DNA of 64,000 bases from Phoma sp. XZ068 (GCA_004835665.1 RBKR01000015.1:1054001-1118000), one strand, 5' to 3'. Shown: positions 25,501 to 37,309, counted from the first letter of the stretch. The notes: a model not told the origin generated them from the letters alone. Made by a program: numbers and translations.

Positions 25501-26682
25501 GGAGTATATTACCTATATTTAAGAAATTCTAGAATAATTATAGTAATATAAGCTATATATTAAGCTATTAAAGTATAAATAGTATATATAGTATATAGAG
25601 TACTTTAGATATATAGTATCCCTATAAGGGGTTAGTATTAACCTAGAGAGGGCTAAAATAATTTAAGATTAGCTATTACTAGCTATAGTATATAATATAT
25701 ATATTTTTATAAAATTTATAAACTATTATTAATACTTTATTAAAGGATTTAGCTATATAGTACTCTTACTTATAATATTAATAAGAAAGAACCTAGGTTA
25801 GGCCTAGGCTAGGCTAGCTATAAAGAAGGAAGAAAGCTAGCTACTATACTTACTAGAAGTAGTAAAGAAAGCCTTTAAGTAGCTAAAGGACGCCTTTTTA
25901 ATAGTTCTAATTCTTACTTACTTTAAAAAGAAAAAATAAACTAGATTAGAAGTTAATACTTTAAGTAGAGTAATTTTAGGTATACTAAGCTAATATAGCC
26001 TAGGATAGAGCAAGGTAGACTAATAGAGGCTAATAGGCTTTTATTTATATAAGCTTATCTATATAGAGTATAACTATAATATATATAATTAGAAATTACT
26101 AGTAATTATAAAGAGTATAAAGTACTAGTAATATTACCTCTAGAGGATCTATTTTAAAATTCTTATAGACTATATAAACCTAAAATAGTTTATAGAGACT
26201 AAGGTATTAAACTACTAGTAGGTTTAGTTATACTTAGTACTAAGCTAGTATAATTTTACTTTAACCTACTAACCTAGAAAAATAAACCTAGTAGATAGGC
26301 TATTAAAGAGACCTAACTATATAAGTTAGTTATAAAAGCCCTTTTAAAAGTATAATTAGGTATTTATATAACTAATAAAGGACCTTTTAAATAAGAAAAG
26401 AAACTTAAGTACTTTAGTAGCTATAGTAATAATATAGTTAAAGGTAATATATACTCTACTAGAGGAGATAAGTATAGCTCTTTAAAAATTCTAGAAGGCT
26501 AATAAGTAATCTCTAAAAGAACCTAGAACTATAAAAGAAGAGTTTAATATAGAAATAGATACTAAGATAGATACTAGTATTATAGAGCCTAAAATAGCCT
26601 ATAATAGCCTAGAATACTCTACTATATCCTAGTTAGGTGTTAAGGAGCTAGTAATACTATAGAAAAGAGTAAAAGCTCTTTA
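22558..26682 (+). pseudogene. Degenerate Ty3/Gypsy element of another subfamily (gag-pol)
   Basis: Plus-strand gag-like sequence leads to a decayed zinc knuckle near 23,775-23,825, with its Cys and His positions now Tyr. A protease-like VDRGS follows near 24,030. The RT contains RALILFIKKKDSSLYLYIDF (about 24,705-24,765), FTKLDIKD, and a palm YLDNILIF (about 25,050), where only the second Asp is lost. RNase H (EVNTLSRVILGI, about 25,950) follows. Stops abound. The frame is interrupted by a fold-back insertion at 25,090-25,475, and the element is cut on the right by a Copia LTR at 26,683. Sequence differs clearly from the 2,433 family. Confidence 0.7.
25090..25475. mobile_element. Fold-back/MITE-like insertion rich in GGTTAGGTAAGG repeats
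   Basis: A non-coding insert splits the RT just after the YLDNILIF motif. It is made of GGTTAGGTAAGGTTAGG-type repeats on the left and their complements on the right. A long hairpin lies at about 25,120-25,195, with arms GGTTAGGTAAGGTTAGGTACC and its complement around a four-base loop. The host RT frame resumes at about 25,490 (IEEEYITYI). The ends contain CTAG-like flanking bases that may be a target duplication, but I cannot fix them. It resembles a small non-autonomous DNA element. The repeat is telomere-like but is not TTAGGG. Confidence 0.55.
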
Positions 26683-27497
26683 TATAAAGAAAGTAGGTAG
26701 GGGGCTTATAACCTATAAAGAAAGTAGGTAGAGGGGTAATAAATATAAATAACTACTTTCTTCCTCTTCTTAGTAAGGGACCTAGATTACTAGGAAAAGA
26801 TATTAATAATATAATTTAGCTTTATATTATAAAGCTATATAATAGTATAGTTATATATTATACTATTATAGACAAGTAGTATAATATAGTCTTATAGTAT
26901 AAGTAAATAATAGAATATATTACTAGAGTTGCTAGGTACCTTCTAAATACTAGAAGGTATACTACTATATATATCTATAGTATTTAGCTCTTTAGCCTTA
27001 GTAAGGAGCAAGATTAATAATACTATACTATTTAACTCCTTTAACTCCTTTAGATTTATAATATAAGAATAGTAATCTTTAATACTATTTGTTACTCTTC
27101 TTTTTAGTTTATTACCCCTCTTTAGTAGTTAGAGCTAATAGTTACACTATTACTAAAAATTCCCTTAACCTAAGTATTAGGCCTAAATAGGCAAGTAGGG
27201 CCTAATTATATCTACTAGTATTAGGAGATTAATATTCTAGTTTTAAATCTGCACTATACCTAATAAGGAAATAAATAAATAAGAATACTCTTAACTTTAC
27301 TAAAGTATTTTTCTAAGTTACTTAGAAACTTTACACACCCCCTTAATCTTTTTAGTTATTTCTCTTATTTAATAGTTAGAATAGCTTATAATATAGTATA
27401 GAGTATAGTAATATATAATATAGCTTATTTTAACTTTAGTTTTTTATAGTAGAAATATCTACTAAGCTAATTTTACTAGTAAAGTCTTATAGTTTAC
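26683..27497 (-). mobile_element. Rearranged Copia piece: truncated LTR, primer site, full LTR, 3' internal end
   Basis: A 22 bp LTR start (26,683-26,704) is followed by CTTATAACC, the internal bases normally beside the 5' LTR. A complete 622 bp LTR (26,714-27,335) comes next, then about 160 bp matching the 3' internal end of the Copia element (CACCCCCTTAATC onwards, as at 12,565-12,735). One LTR therefore has 5' internal sequence on one side and 3' internal sequence on the other, as in tandem copies sharing an LTR. A Gypsy LTR truncates the right end. Confidence 0.8.
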
Positions 27498-28037
27498 TAT
27501 TACAATCCTAGGGAATACTAAACAAGGTTAATAATTATAGGCTAAGTGCAGTACAGTTAAACTATACAGAAGAAAGTATTACAAGTAAGCATAAACAACA
27601 AGTGTTATTAGTTACTACTTAGGTAAAAATATAAAGTTATATATATAATTAGTCTTAGCACAATTAGTATAATTAGTAATTAGTGTAATTAATAATTAGT
27701 GTAATTAGTAGCTATTATAATACTAAGCACTATATATATCTCTTTAGTATATAGCACTTAGGAACACAACCCTTATAGTTTATGTTTAACCTAATTAATA
27801 CACTTTATTATTAGAACTCTACCTACATGTTAAGATAGACAGATTAACTATCTATACTCCTTACTATAACCTAACTTTTAAGATAGACAGTCTACTCTAT
27901 ACTACTTATTATTACTTATAGTTACTATAGTATTTTACTAAGCAGCTATACCTTCTATAATCTACTGCATATCTGTTTATCCTAGAGAACTAACCTTAGA
28001 AGTATTTATAAGCTTTGCTTAGGATATAACTTTAATA
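27498..28037 (+). repeat. 5' LTR with divergent U3
   Basis: This starts TATTACAATCC and ends TTTAATA, followed by TTTTAAATACTC like other Gypsy primer-binding regions. From about 27,755 on it matches the 530 bp LTR family. The upstream part is unrelated and contains a tandem array of AATTAGT-type units at 27,655-27,712. The left boundary is inferred. Confidence 0.6.
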
Positions 28038-31000
28038 TTTTAAATACTCTAAAATAAGTAATATATTAGAAGATTATATTATTAACAGCACCCCTGCTAT
28101 AACTAATACAGGACTAGTAAGTTATAGACTTAAGGTTGCTAAACTAGACCTTTACTATAGAGATTAATCTAAGCTTAAGAACTAGCTGCTTTAGTTTAAC
28201 CTTTTCTTTACCTTCTAAAGTATAACTATTAATAAGGATTAGAAGGTTAAACTAGTAGCTTCCTATATATAAGGTAATGCATTTAAATAGATTAAGCCCT
28301 TTATATAGAATAAGATAATTAACACTACGTCCCTTAAAAACAATATATAGCTTAATAATTTTAGATACTTTAAAGACAAGATCTAACAGATCTTTAGAGT
28401 CTCTAATGCACTAGTTATTACTAGACGCAGTATACAGCGCATTTGTTAGACTACCTTAGCTACTAACTATGCTATAGAATTCTAGGCTTTGGCCTGCAAT
28501 ATAGACTAGGATAATACTATACTAATAATAATATTTTAACAGGGACTAAAGCCTAAAGTTAAGGAGGAACTTATACACACTAGCGCAAAGATTAATACTC
28601 TTAACAACCTTACTAGCAAAGCTATTAACATTAACATTTAACTCTATAAACTTTAATAAGAATTGCGTAACAACCTATACTCAAGTTATAACCTAGTTAC
28701 CTTAACTACTATATAACTAATAGCGCAGTAACACCTACTATAGTAGCTATAGAAACAGTTATTACCCTAATATAGAATATAGAATCTATAGTAACACCTA
28801 GAGTAGATACTATAGACCTAAGGCAATAGACTTGTCTAATATCTATAAGGGACTTACTACTACGCTATATTAGAATAAAAAGAATAAAGGATATAATAAC
28901 AGGAATAAGAGTAGGAACTGCTATAATTGTAGTAAACTAGGACACTTTACTAAGGACTGTTATTTAAAGAACAAGGTCTTCTAATAGATTAATATTATTA
29001 CCTGTGCCTTATGTAATAAGGATACAGATGCTAGTAAATAGGAAATTCTTACTAAAGAAATTAGACAACTTCTTATAGACCCTAAGCTAGAACACGTACG
29101 CAAGACTATACCTAGGATCCTAGAAATCTACACTAGACCTAAGACACTATATTATAAATCTTATACTACGCAGACTTTAGATTCTAAGGATAAACTAACA
29201 ACGCAGGAATATAATAAGAATATTAGGTAAGATAATAATAAATTATGCAACGCTGTCTACAGACAACTTACCCTAGAACTACTTAAGGAATACCTATAAT
29301 ATAATAGTAAGGAGTATCCTGCGCTCTTATAAGCTATATAGGAAATAGAAGCTAAGTATATATAAGCCTACCTCTTATACAACCCTAACACCTTAAGCTA
29401 ATTTAAATAATAACTAATAAATAGCACACTATAGGATAAAGATTAGGCTAAAAAAATGTTCTAGGAATAGGTAGAATAAAACTATATAATAGTAGCTAAG
29501 CTTAAACACTAGAATTATAACCTACTACAGAAAGATAAACTAGACTTTGCTTAACTAGTAATTACCCTATAAACATAAATAGCTATATTATATAAAATTA
29601 ATAAATAAAACCTATTTTACTATAAAACATTATAGGAGCAATGCCTATACAATAGGTATAAAGAATATTATAATAAGAAAGTTAGATACTAAACATTCCC
29701 TGTTAACACGCAATAATGCAAGGAGGAATAGTATTAGTATATATAAGTATAATACTTAGATTACTTGTTTAATAAGTATATATAATTACACTTTCTAGGG
29801 TACGCACGCTCTAAAGATATTCTAGATATATAGATAATTATTAATAAAGCCTGCAAAGAATATTAGTAGCAGCTATATATAAATAAGAAATACATATACT
29901 ATACTAGCAAGAAGAAAGTCTATAGATTTAGACTAGAGCAGTATTTTTTAGGCCTACACTAACTAGCTCCTAGTATAAGACTGTTAATACTATTAGAGCA
30001 GACTTACTTACTAAACTACTAATCTTTATTAATAGACAAAGATTTATAGCAATATTAGACTTAGGAGTAAAGAGTAGCTATATCTTAGAAAACGCAGTAA
30101 AACAAGCTAGACTCTAGTTACGTAGAAAAGAGATTACCTATATCCTTAGAGTAGCTAATAGGCAGTTAATACTAAACAACTTTGCAGTTATTTATAAGAC
30201 TAACACGCTATTAAAGTTAGGAAACTATAAGAAGGTATTTACCCTTAATATCTTTAGAATAGCTATCTATAATATTATATTAGAAATCCCCTAGTTATAA
30301 AAGCACAACCTAAGAATTAATTAGAAGACGTCTAAGCTTTTATTTAGATATAGATGCAGTACTACTATATTAAGACCTATATAGTTTATAATATAACTAG
30401 TAGATAAGAAGAAGATTAGTAATATTTCTTTAAACAAGACGCGCTAAGATAGAGTAGTTAACTCTACAGACGCTAAACACCCTATAGGTTATAAAGTAAG
30501 AGTTAAGGAGAAGAATAGTGCACCTCCTAATATTCTAGATAAATATAAGAGTTATAAAGAACTCTTCTATAATAAGAAGACTGTAAAGGTATTACTATAG
30601 TATAAACCCTAGAATTATAAGATTAAGCTCTAGAAAGAAAAGACACTAACTTTTAGGCTAATATACAGACTATTAGAAAAGGAACTCTAAGTACTTTATA
30701 AGTATATTAATAAGAACCTTAAGAAGAGATTTATTAGACAATTAGAATTACCTGCAGAATACTCTATTCTCTTTGTACTAAAAAAAGATAGCAGTAACTA
30801 ACTATATATTAACTATTAGAAACTTAATAATATTACTATAAAAAATAGGTACCCTTTACTAAATATATCTAAGTTATAAGATTGCTTAGCTAGAGTATAA
30901 TACTTTACTGCGCTAGACCTACAAGGAGCATATAACCTTATATATATAAAAGAAAGCAAGGAATAGAAGATAGTATTTAGAACCTATTATAGTCTTTATA

Positions 31001-33300
31001 AGTATATAGTTATGCTATTTAGGCTAACTAACGCACTAGCTACGTGTTAAGAACTAGTTAACAACATACTAAGGGTACACCTAGACAGGACAGTAGTAGC
31101 TTACCTTAATAATATCTTAGTATACTTAAAGACACTAAGAGAATATATTATATATATAAAAGAAGTTCTTAACTGCTTAGGACAAGCAGACCTCTAACTT
31201 AAACTAGAGAAGTATAAATAGCACAAGGAAGAAGTAGAATTCCTTAGCTATATTATAGGAAGATATAGAGTTAAGATAAGTAAAAAGAAAATATAGGTTG
31301 TTAAAGACTAGCCAACCCTAACAATAGTTAAAGGAATTTAAGAATTTCTTAGGTTTATTAACTTTAACTAACACTTTATTAAGGACTACTCTAAGAAAGC
31401 TCTACTGCTTATAAAGCTTATATATAAGGACACACTATTCTATTAGAAGCAGGAACAGGAAGATACATTCTAATTACTTAAGTAAGCGTGCATTAAGCTA
31501 CTAATATTAGTTATATTTAGAAGTAATAAACTACTATAAATTAAAACTAATACCTTAGGATTAGTATTAGGAGCATGTGCATTATAGGAATAAGATAGTA
31601 AATAGCACCTAATTACCTATTACTTAAGAAAGTTTTCTAGACTAGAAGAATAGTATAATATTTATAACAAGGAACTAATAGCAATTATAGACGCACTAAA
31701 GCACTAGCAAATCTATGTAGAAAGCTGCTTAGAACTTACTATCTTTATAGATTATAAGAACCTAGTACACTTTACTATAACTAAGAAGCTTAATAGCTAA
31801 CAGGTATAATAGTTAGAATTCCTAGGGTAATATAAGTTTAAGATAATATATACTCTAGGAAAAGACAATGTAAGAGCTAATACACTAAGTTAACAATATA
31901 ATCTTGTAGGAGAAAAAACAATTAAGGAACACGCTATTCTATAGATATATAGAAATAGATTACTAGGACTATCTTAGTAGCTTAATAATATAATATAAGT
32001 TTAATAGGAATAGTGTATACCTATAATAGTACTAGAGGAACTCTAAACAGAAATTATTATATAATACTATAATAACCTACTTTATATACACTCTAGTATA
32101 ATATAAATAATAGAACTTATTAGACAACACTATAAGTTTAGCTATATAAAAGACAAGGTTACTAAGTTTATTAAGAACTGTGTTAATTGCTAGTAGAACA
32201 AATATAGTATATATATAAAGTATAGAGAAATATAAGTAATAGAGCTACCTATAGCACTATAAATAAATATTATAATAGATTTTATTATATAACTGCCTAT
32301 CTCTAAGGACCTTATTATAGGATATACTTATAACTTAATCTTTATTATAGTAAATAGGTTTACTAAAGTAGTAGAAATAATACTATTTTAATATAGTTAT
32401 ACTATAGAGTAGCTTGCATAAGTATTTCTAGATAGAATTATCTATTACTATAGTATACTAGAATTAATTATTAGTAATAGAGATAAGCTCTTTATATTAA
32501 ATTATTAGACTATACTTATAGTAGCTATTAGTACTAAGAAAAAGCTATTAACTATATATTATCTACAGATAGACAGATAAATAGAAAGAATAAATTAAAC
32601 TATAGAAATATACTTAAGGATATATAGCAACTAGAAGCAAGATAACTAGGTTTTGTTATTACCTATAGTATAGATTATATATAATAATAAACTATTAGAA
32701 GCAATAGGTATAATACTATTCTTTATAAATTATAGAAGACACCTAAATTTCTTTATAAGATCTCTTAATAGTAATATCTAAATAGATTTAGTAATAACCT
32801 TAGTATAAAGACTAAAGGAAGTATACTAGAAATTGCTTAAAAATATTAATAAAGCTTAGTAATAAGTAATCTCTTATATTAATTAGAAAAGAAAAACAGC
32901 ACCTTAGCTAAAAGAGGGGGATAAAGTCTATCTCCTTATAAAAAACTTATAAATATAAAGACTAATAAAAAAACTAGATTATATTAAGGTTAGACTATTT
33001 TTTATTTCTAGGTAAATTAGCCCTATAAACTATTAACTTAAACTACTATAGAATACTAGAATATACCTTATATTCTATATATTACTATTAGAACTAGTAG
33101 ACCTTAATATACTAATCTAGAAGAACTTTTACTACTAGGTTAAGAAAGAAACTAAGTAGAAAGTTAAAAAAGTAATATAATATTAAAAGAAAGAATATAA
33201 GAATAAATACCTAGTTAAGTAGTTAGGATACTCTAACTTAGAAAATATATAGAAACTATTAATAAACCTTATAAACTACTACTAGCTATTATACTAGTAT
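28038..33300 (+). pseudogene. Degenerate Gypsy gag-pol, second full-length copy
   Basis: This is a position-by-position counterpart of 2,963-8,240, with the same gag, protease, RT (again Asn at the palm aspartates, about 31,098-31,125), RNase H and integrase segments. Stop codons are dense. The zinc-knuckle area (about 28,915-28,970) keeps more cysteines than most of the frame. Comparing it with the 2,433 copy shows mainly C/T and G/A differences. No product is possible. Confidence 0.8.
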
Positions 33301-33337
33301 TAGTAGTATTAGAGTCTAGAAGTAGAGAATATATTAC

Positions 33338-33761
33338 CTAGTCTAGTGCAAGTAAGCTAGGTATTAACCTATTCTTAAGTATAGTAATATTATTAAGTAA
33401 TAACTTCTATTACTCTAGGTGCTCTATATCCTTAATAAACTAAGTACTTATATTAAACTCTTACTATTTATAATACTTTAAGAATTTCTTTTATTTATAT
33501 ACCTAGTTTAATTTAGTATAAGTAGCCTATATAGTAGCTATTATAGCTTCCTTAGCTTTAGTAGCCTTATCTTCTATTTCTTCTAGATATAATATCTTAT
33601 TATTAATTTTAGAGAAGTTAGGAACAGGTAAATCTATAGGCTTATACTTCTTTATTATATTATATTTATAATTTCTATACTTCTTATATAATAAAAATAT
33701 CTTATAAGGTATATTTTTCTTTATATAGTACTTATAGGTAACTATAGCAAGATATCTAATA
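33338..33761 (-). pseudogene. Antisense ORF remnant, second copy
   Basis: Counterpart of the frame at 8,265-8,688. The cysteine cluster is largely converted to tyrosines (TGC/TGT to TAC/TAT) and more stops are present. Its presence at the same place and orientation shows the antisense frame is part of the element and not a chance insertion. Confidence 0.5.
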
Positions 33762-33856
33762 TTATTAATTTAGGTTTCTATTATATATTAAGCTTAGGTA
33801 CTTTAAGAAACTATTTATTAGCTTATAAGAATATAAACTATAAGAGAGAAGGATAG

Positions 33857-34340
33857 TATTATAATCTTAGAAGAAGAGATATAGTATAATAAAGTTATAG
33901 TTATAGATTAATAGTATAGAGCTAAGGAGACTATATAATATTCTATAGTTCTATAAAAATAAACTATACTAAGAGTATAAGATAGTATAAGACACTATAT
34001 ATATATTCTATAGAAACTATAAACTACTTATAGAAACTATAGGGCCTTCTATAAGACTTTATAGGATATTATAAGAAATATAGGACACTCCTTAGTATAT
34101 AGTAATTAGGAACACTACCCTTATAGTATTATATTTAACTTTATTAATTAACTTTATTATTAGAACTTAACCTAACTCTTAAGCTAGATAGATTAACTAT
34201 CTATACTACTTATTATTAACCTTATAGTTATTATAGTGTTCTACTAGATATCTATACTAACCCCTTCCTATACTAGTATTTATCCTAGAGAACTAACCTT
34301 AGAAGTATTTATAAGCTTTACTTAGTTTATAACCTTAATA
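33857..34340 (+). repeat. 3' Gypsy LTR, 484 bp subtype
   Basis: It follows the purine-rich GAGAGAAGGATAG, starts TATTATAATC and ends CCTTAATA. Length and sequence match the reverse-oriented LTR at 11,234-11,717 better than the 530 bp LTRs. Confidence 0.8.
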
Positions 34341-34471
34341 GTAAGATAGAAGTTATAAGTATATAAAGATATCTTAACTTATAGGTTACTAGATATAGAG
34401 ACTATAAATTATATATAATACTAAAATATATTTATATAGTTTAAGAATAATCTAAGAAGAAGAGGAGATAG

Positions 34472-34972
34472 TATTATAACTTTAGATAAAGAAATAAAAT
34501 AGTAATAAGTATCTACTAACTAGAACCTCTAACTCTCTAAGAAACTACTATAAGTAGAGAAGAAATAACTATATAGTCTTATTATATAACTACTTATTAA
34601 TAAGTATAATATATATAACTAGAATACTTATTAATAAGTATAGTATAATATACTTATTTATAAGTACTCTCTTATATCTTATTAGATTAACTCTAGTTAC
34701 TTATCTATAAGTACTTCTATTTTCTTAGTATATAGTAAGGAAAAATACTACTCTTATAGTATTATATTTAACCTTATTAATTAACTTTATTATTAGAACT
34801 TAACCTAACCTTTAAGCTAGACAGATTAACTATCTATACTACTTATTATTAACTCTATAGTTATTATAGTATTTTACTAGGTATTTATACTAACCTCTTC
34901 TATACTAGTACTTATTCTAGAGAACTAACCTTAGAAGTATTTATAAGCTTTACTTAGATTATAACCTTAATA
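34472..34972 (+). repeat. Gypsy LTR, left arm of an inverted LTR pair
   Basis: About 501 bp, preceded by AGAAGAAGAGGAGATAG. It starts TATTATAAC and ends CCTTAATA. The U3 contains palindromic TACTTATTAATAAGTA repeats absent from the other subtypes. The R/U5 half matches the 484 bp LTRs. Its closest copy is the reverse-oriented 35,029-35,533. Confidence 0.75.
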
Positions 34973-35028
34973 GCTACTAGAGATAGTATAAGTACCTAAA
35001 GTTATAGATATTTTTAAAGTATTTAAAA

Positions 35029-35533
35029 TATTAAAGGTATACTAAGTAAAGCTTATATACTAGTTTTAGTTAGTTCTTAGAAATAAATATATTTATAAAG
35101 AGCTTATTAGAGAGAGAGTATAGTTACTTAGTAAAATACTATAATAGCTATAGATAATAATAAGAAGTATAGATATAATCTATCTATCTTAAGAGTTAGG
35201 TTAAGAATCTAATAATAAAGTAGATTAATTAAGTTAAATATAAGCTATAAGAGTTATATTTCTATATACTATATACTAAGAAAGTAAAGGTACTTATAAA
35301 TAAGTAACTAGAGTTAATTTAATAAGATATAAGAGAGTACTTATAGACAAGTATATTATACTATACTTATTAATAAGTACTCTAGTTATATATATTATAC
35401 TTATTAATAAGTAGTTATATAATAAGACTATATAGATATTCTTTCTTTACTTGTAGTAGTTTACTAAAGAAGTTAGAGGTTCTAGTTAGTAGATACTTAT
35501 TACTATACTATTTCTTTATCTAGGATTATAACA
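35029..35533 (-). repeat. Gypsy LTR, right arm of an inverted LTR pair
   Basis: About 505 bp, reverse complement of the LTR at 34,472-34,972 with scattered C/T differences. On the minus strand it starts with an intact TGTTATAATCC. The 56 bp spacer (34,973-35,028) begins, on the minus strand, with the TTTTAAATAC primer-binding region, so a short stub of internal sequence remains. Confidence 0.75.
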
Positions 35534-35845
35534 CTATATTACTACCTATATATATCTTTAAGAACTAATAAAAAGATAAACTATAAGGTTTACTTAGATA
35601 ACCTAACTAATAAGAATAGATAGTATTAAAGTTATATCTAAGTACTTATTTCTATTAGATTATAATACTAACTTTAGAGGTATTAATAAGCTTTACTAAG
35701 AATATAACTTTAATACCTATTCTACTTTTATATATAATATACTAGGCCTATACTAATAAAGTATTAGTTAACCTAATATATAGTTATACTATAGTTAGTA
35801 TACTCTAACCTATATACTTACTACACTAATACTAAACTCTAGGAT
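35534..35845. repeat. LTR-derived debris at the edge of the AT-rich block
   Basis: AT-rich sequence in which 35,669-35,705 resembles the U5 end of the Gypsy LTRs (CTAAC..TTTAGAGGTATT..AAGCTTTACT, ending TTTAATA). Nothing else is recognisable. Composition changes abruptly just to its right. Confidence 0.45.
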
Positions 35846-37309
35846 TTGCTATACCAACCTTTGGGCTAATACTATTGCGACCCTTAACCTTGTTAGGACA
35901 CTATAGGTTTACGCCATGGTTTAGGTATCTATCGAAGCGAAAGGGGAACTACTGTTACGATAGATCTATGCACAAGTGCTCTATTGTGATTTGGAATCTA
36001 ATATAAGCGTTCATGTCGTCCATCTGTTGTATAGAAGTAATTTGGCCCGAATATGCCGCAGACTGAGCTTGCTGTTCGAACACAAGTAGTTGCTTTACAT
36101 CAGGCCGAATCTATGCATGTGGGGCAGCGTGGAGAAGACAAAACATATTATCGTCAACGGGCCCACGTTTCCGGTGCCACTCAATCTATAAAGAATACGG
36201 ACGAATCTCAGAGACAGAGAATATCGACGTCTGCTGTGGACGTGTATAAGGCAAACGACCATCCCTGAAAAAAATCATGAGGTTGCCGTGAGGGGCACCA
36301 TATAATCGTGCGCAACAGAGGTGATGATCTGGTTTGACGGCGATACAGACTATCTAGGAGCAGCAGCGGAAACACTCCAGAATAAGAATCTAGCAGAGCT
36401 GGAGCTGGCAGGCGCCTACCTCCCACCGGCGGGCTATCCGGCTGATTGGAACCCGATCTTTGCAGCTGTTCGCAATCTGTATTGAGCAAGAGCCTGGATT
36501 GCTCAAGGAGTAATTCTGGAATCGGAGTTGAAGATGTACTCATAAAGTCTGTTAACCCAATGGAGATCCGGAACCTGGCTAAATTGCTCTTTGTGAAGGC
36601 CATCTACGCGAATCGATCCGAAGAACTAAACAGTTGAAGCTGGAAATGCGTCAACCCATCCCCCTCCAGGACATTCACGCTACTAAAGCAATGACCAGCA
36701 CGACAGAAAATGTCCACAGTGGCTCATTTGAATGACTACGGTGTACATAGGCACATGAGAGTTAAAGATCCTGCATCACAGCATCTTAAAGAGTGTTTGA
36801 ATGTGCGGTATCGAATCTATTCATTGGTACCATTCACGGATCCCAGGCAGGCTATAAGTCCGGTCCATGCCAAATCAGCCTAACGGCTGTTAAGGAACTT
36901 GGCTGCTTGCTATGCTAAGCAGGCTCGCGGCAGTGAGACTCGTATTTTAATAGTAGGTCTCCGGAATGTACTGGAGCTCAGACAGGGAAAGTGACCAATC
37001 GAATTCTAATTAGTTCGAGAGTGGAACATACAGGCTGGGGTGAAGGTAGAAGTCCCATGAACACGGTGCACGCGACGACAGGGAAGCTTTTCCGCGGATA
37101 ACACTGATCGTTGAGTTTTCCATTGCTCTGGTAATATTTCAAGAAACCTGTAGATCAAGACGCTCAAGATAGTAACCGATACGTCTCGGAACTACCCTTG
37201 TGTGGCCATTACCTTTAGATTACAGTTAGACACACTCAAGATAACCACCTAAGTAGGAGAACTTTATACGTCCCGACACGATACCTCCACCTGTACCTAT
37301 ACATAGCCA
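35846..37309. other. Gene-poor flank with possible gene fragments
   Basis: This is balanced-composition DNA beside the AT-rich block. I see no gene with a convincing full model. Short open frames include 36,053-36,268 (+, 71 codons from an ATG) and the more protein-like 36,324-36,485 (+, 53 residues). They do not join into a clear spliced gene. No RNA gene or element ends were recognised. Confidence 0.5.
36324..36485 (+). pseudogene. Possible 53-codon gene fragment
   Basis: An ATG-to-stop frame whose product reads like real protein: acidic start MIWFDGDTDYLGAAAETL, then LAELELAGAYLPPAGYPADW, ending FAAVRNLY. Directly downstream a different frame (about 36,530-36,637, ..NPMEIRNLAKLLFVKAIYAN..) is also protein-like. 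That fits a gene broken by a frame shift, or one spliced through a weak intron. I do not recognise the family and it has no signal peptide. It may be the remnant of a gene decaying next to the repeat block. Confidence 0.25.

Larger units (their letters stand above)
27498..34340 (+). mobile_element. RIP-degraded Ty3/Gypsy element with dissimilar LTRs
   Basis: The interior (28,038-33,856) aligns along its length with the 2,433-9,313 element, including the gag knuckle, pol and antisense 3' frame. Damage is heavier: more CpA sites are lost, and Cys codons became Tyr. The left LTR spans about 27,498-28,037 and shares R/U5 with the 2,433 family but has a different U3. The right LTR (33,857-34,340, 484 bp) matches the subtype at 11,234-11,717. 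No target duplication was found. It is either a recombinant element or two elements joined by recombination. Confidence 0.8.
1..35845. repeat. AT-rich, RIP-degraded retrotransposon block
   Basis: The whole stretch is built almost entirely from A, T and TpA steps, with CpA and TpG scarce. Nearly every Trp, Gln and many Arg codons of the recognisable retrotransposon proteins have become TAG or TAA. That C-to-T/G-to-A pattern in CpA context is the known signature of repeat-induced point mutation in Pezizomycotina. At least seven LTR-element segments are nested or abutted here and are listed separately. No host gene is recognisable inside it. The block continues off the left edge and ends abruptly near 35,845. 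Confidence 0.93.

Noticed and set aside
34472..35533. DNA transposon with long terminal inverted repeats
   Set aside because: The arms match Gypsy LTRs elsewhere in the window, including TG-type ends and primer-binding stub, so they are inverted LTRs.
36208..36603. 131-codon minus-strand frame
   Set aside because: Ser/Leu/Arg-rich composition typical of a shadow. The plus strand here looks more protein-like.
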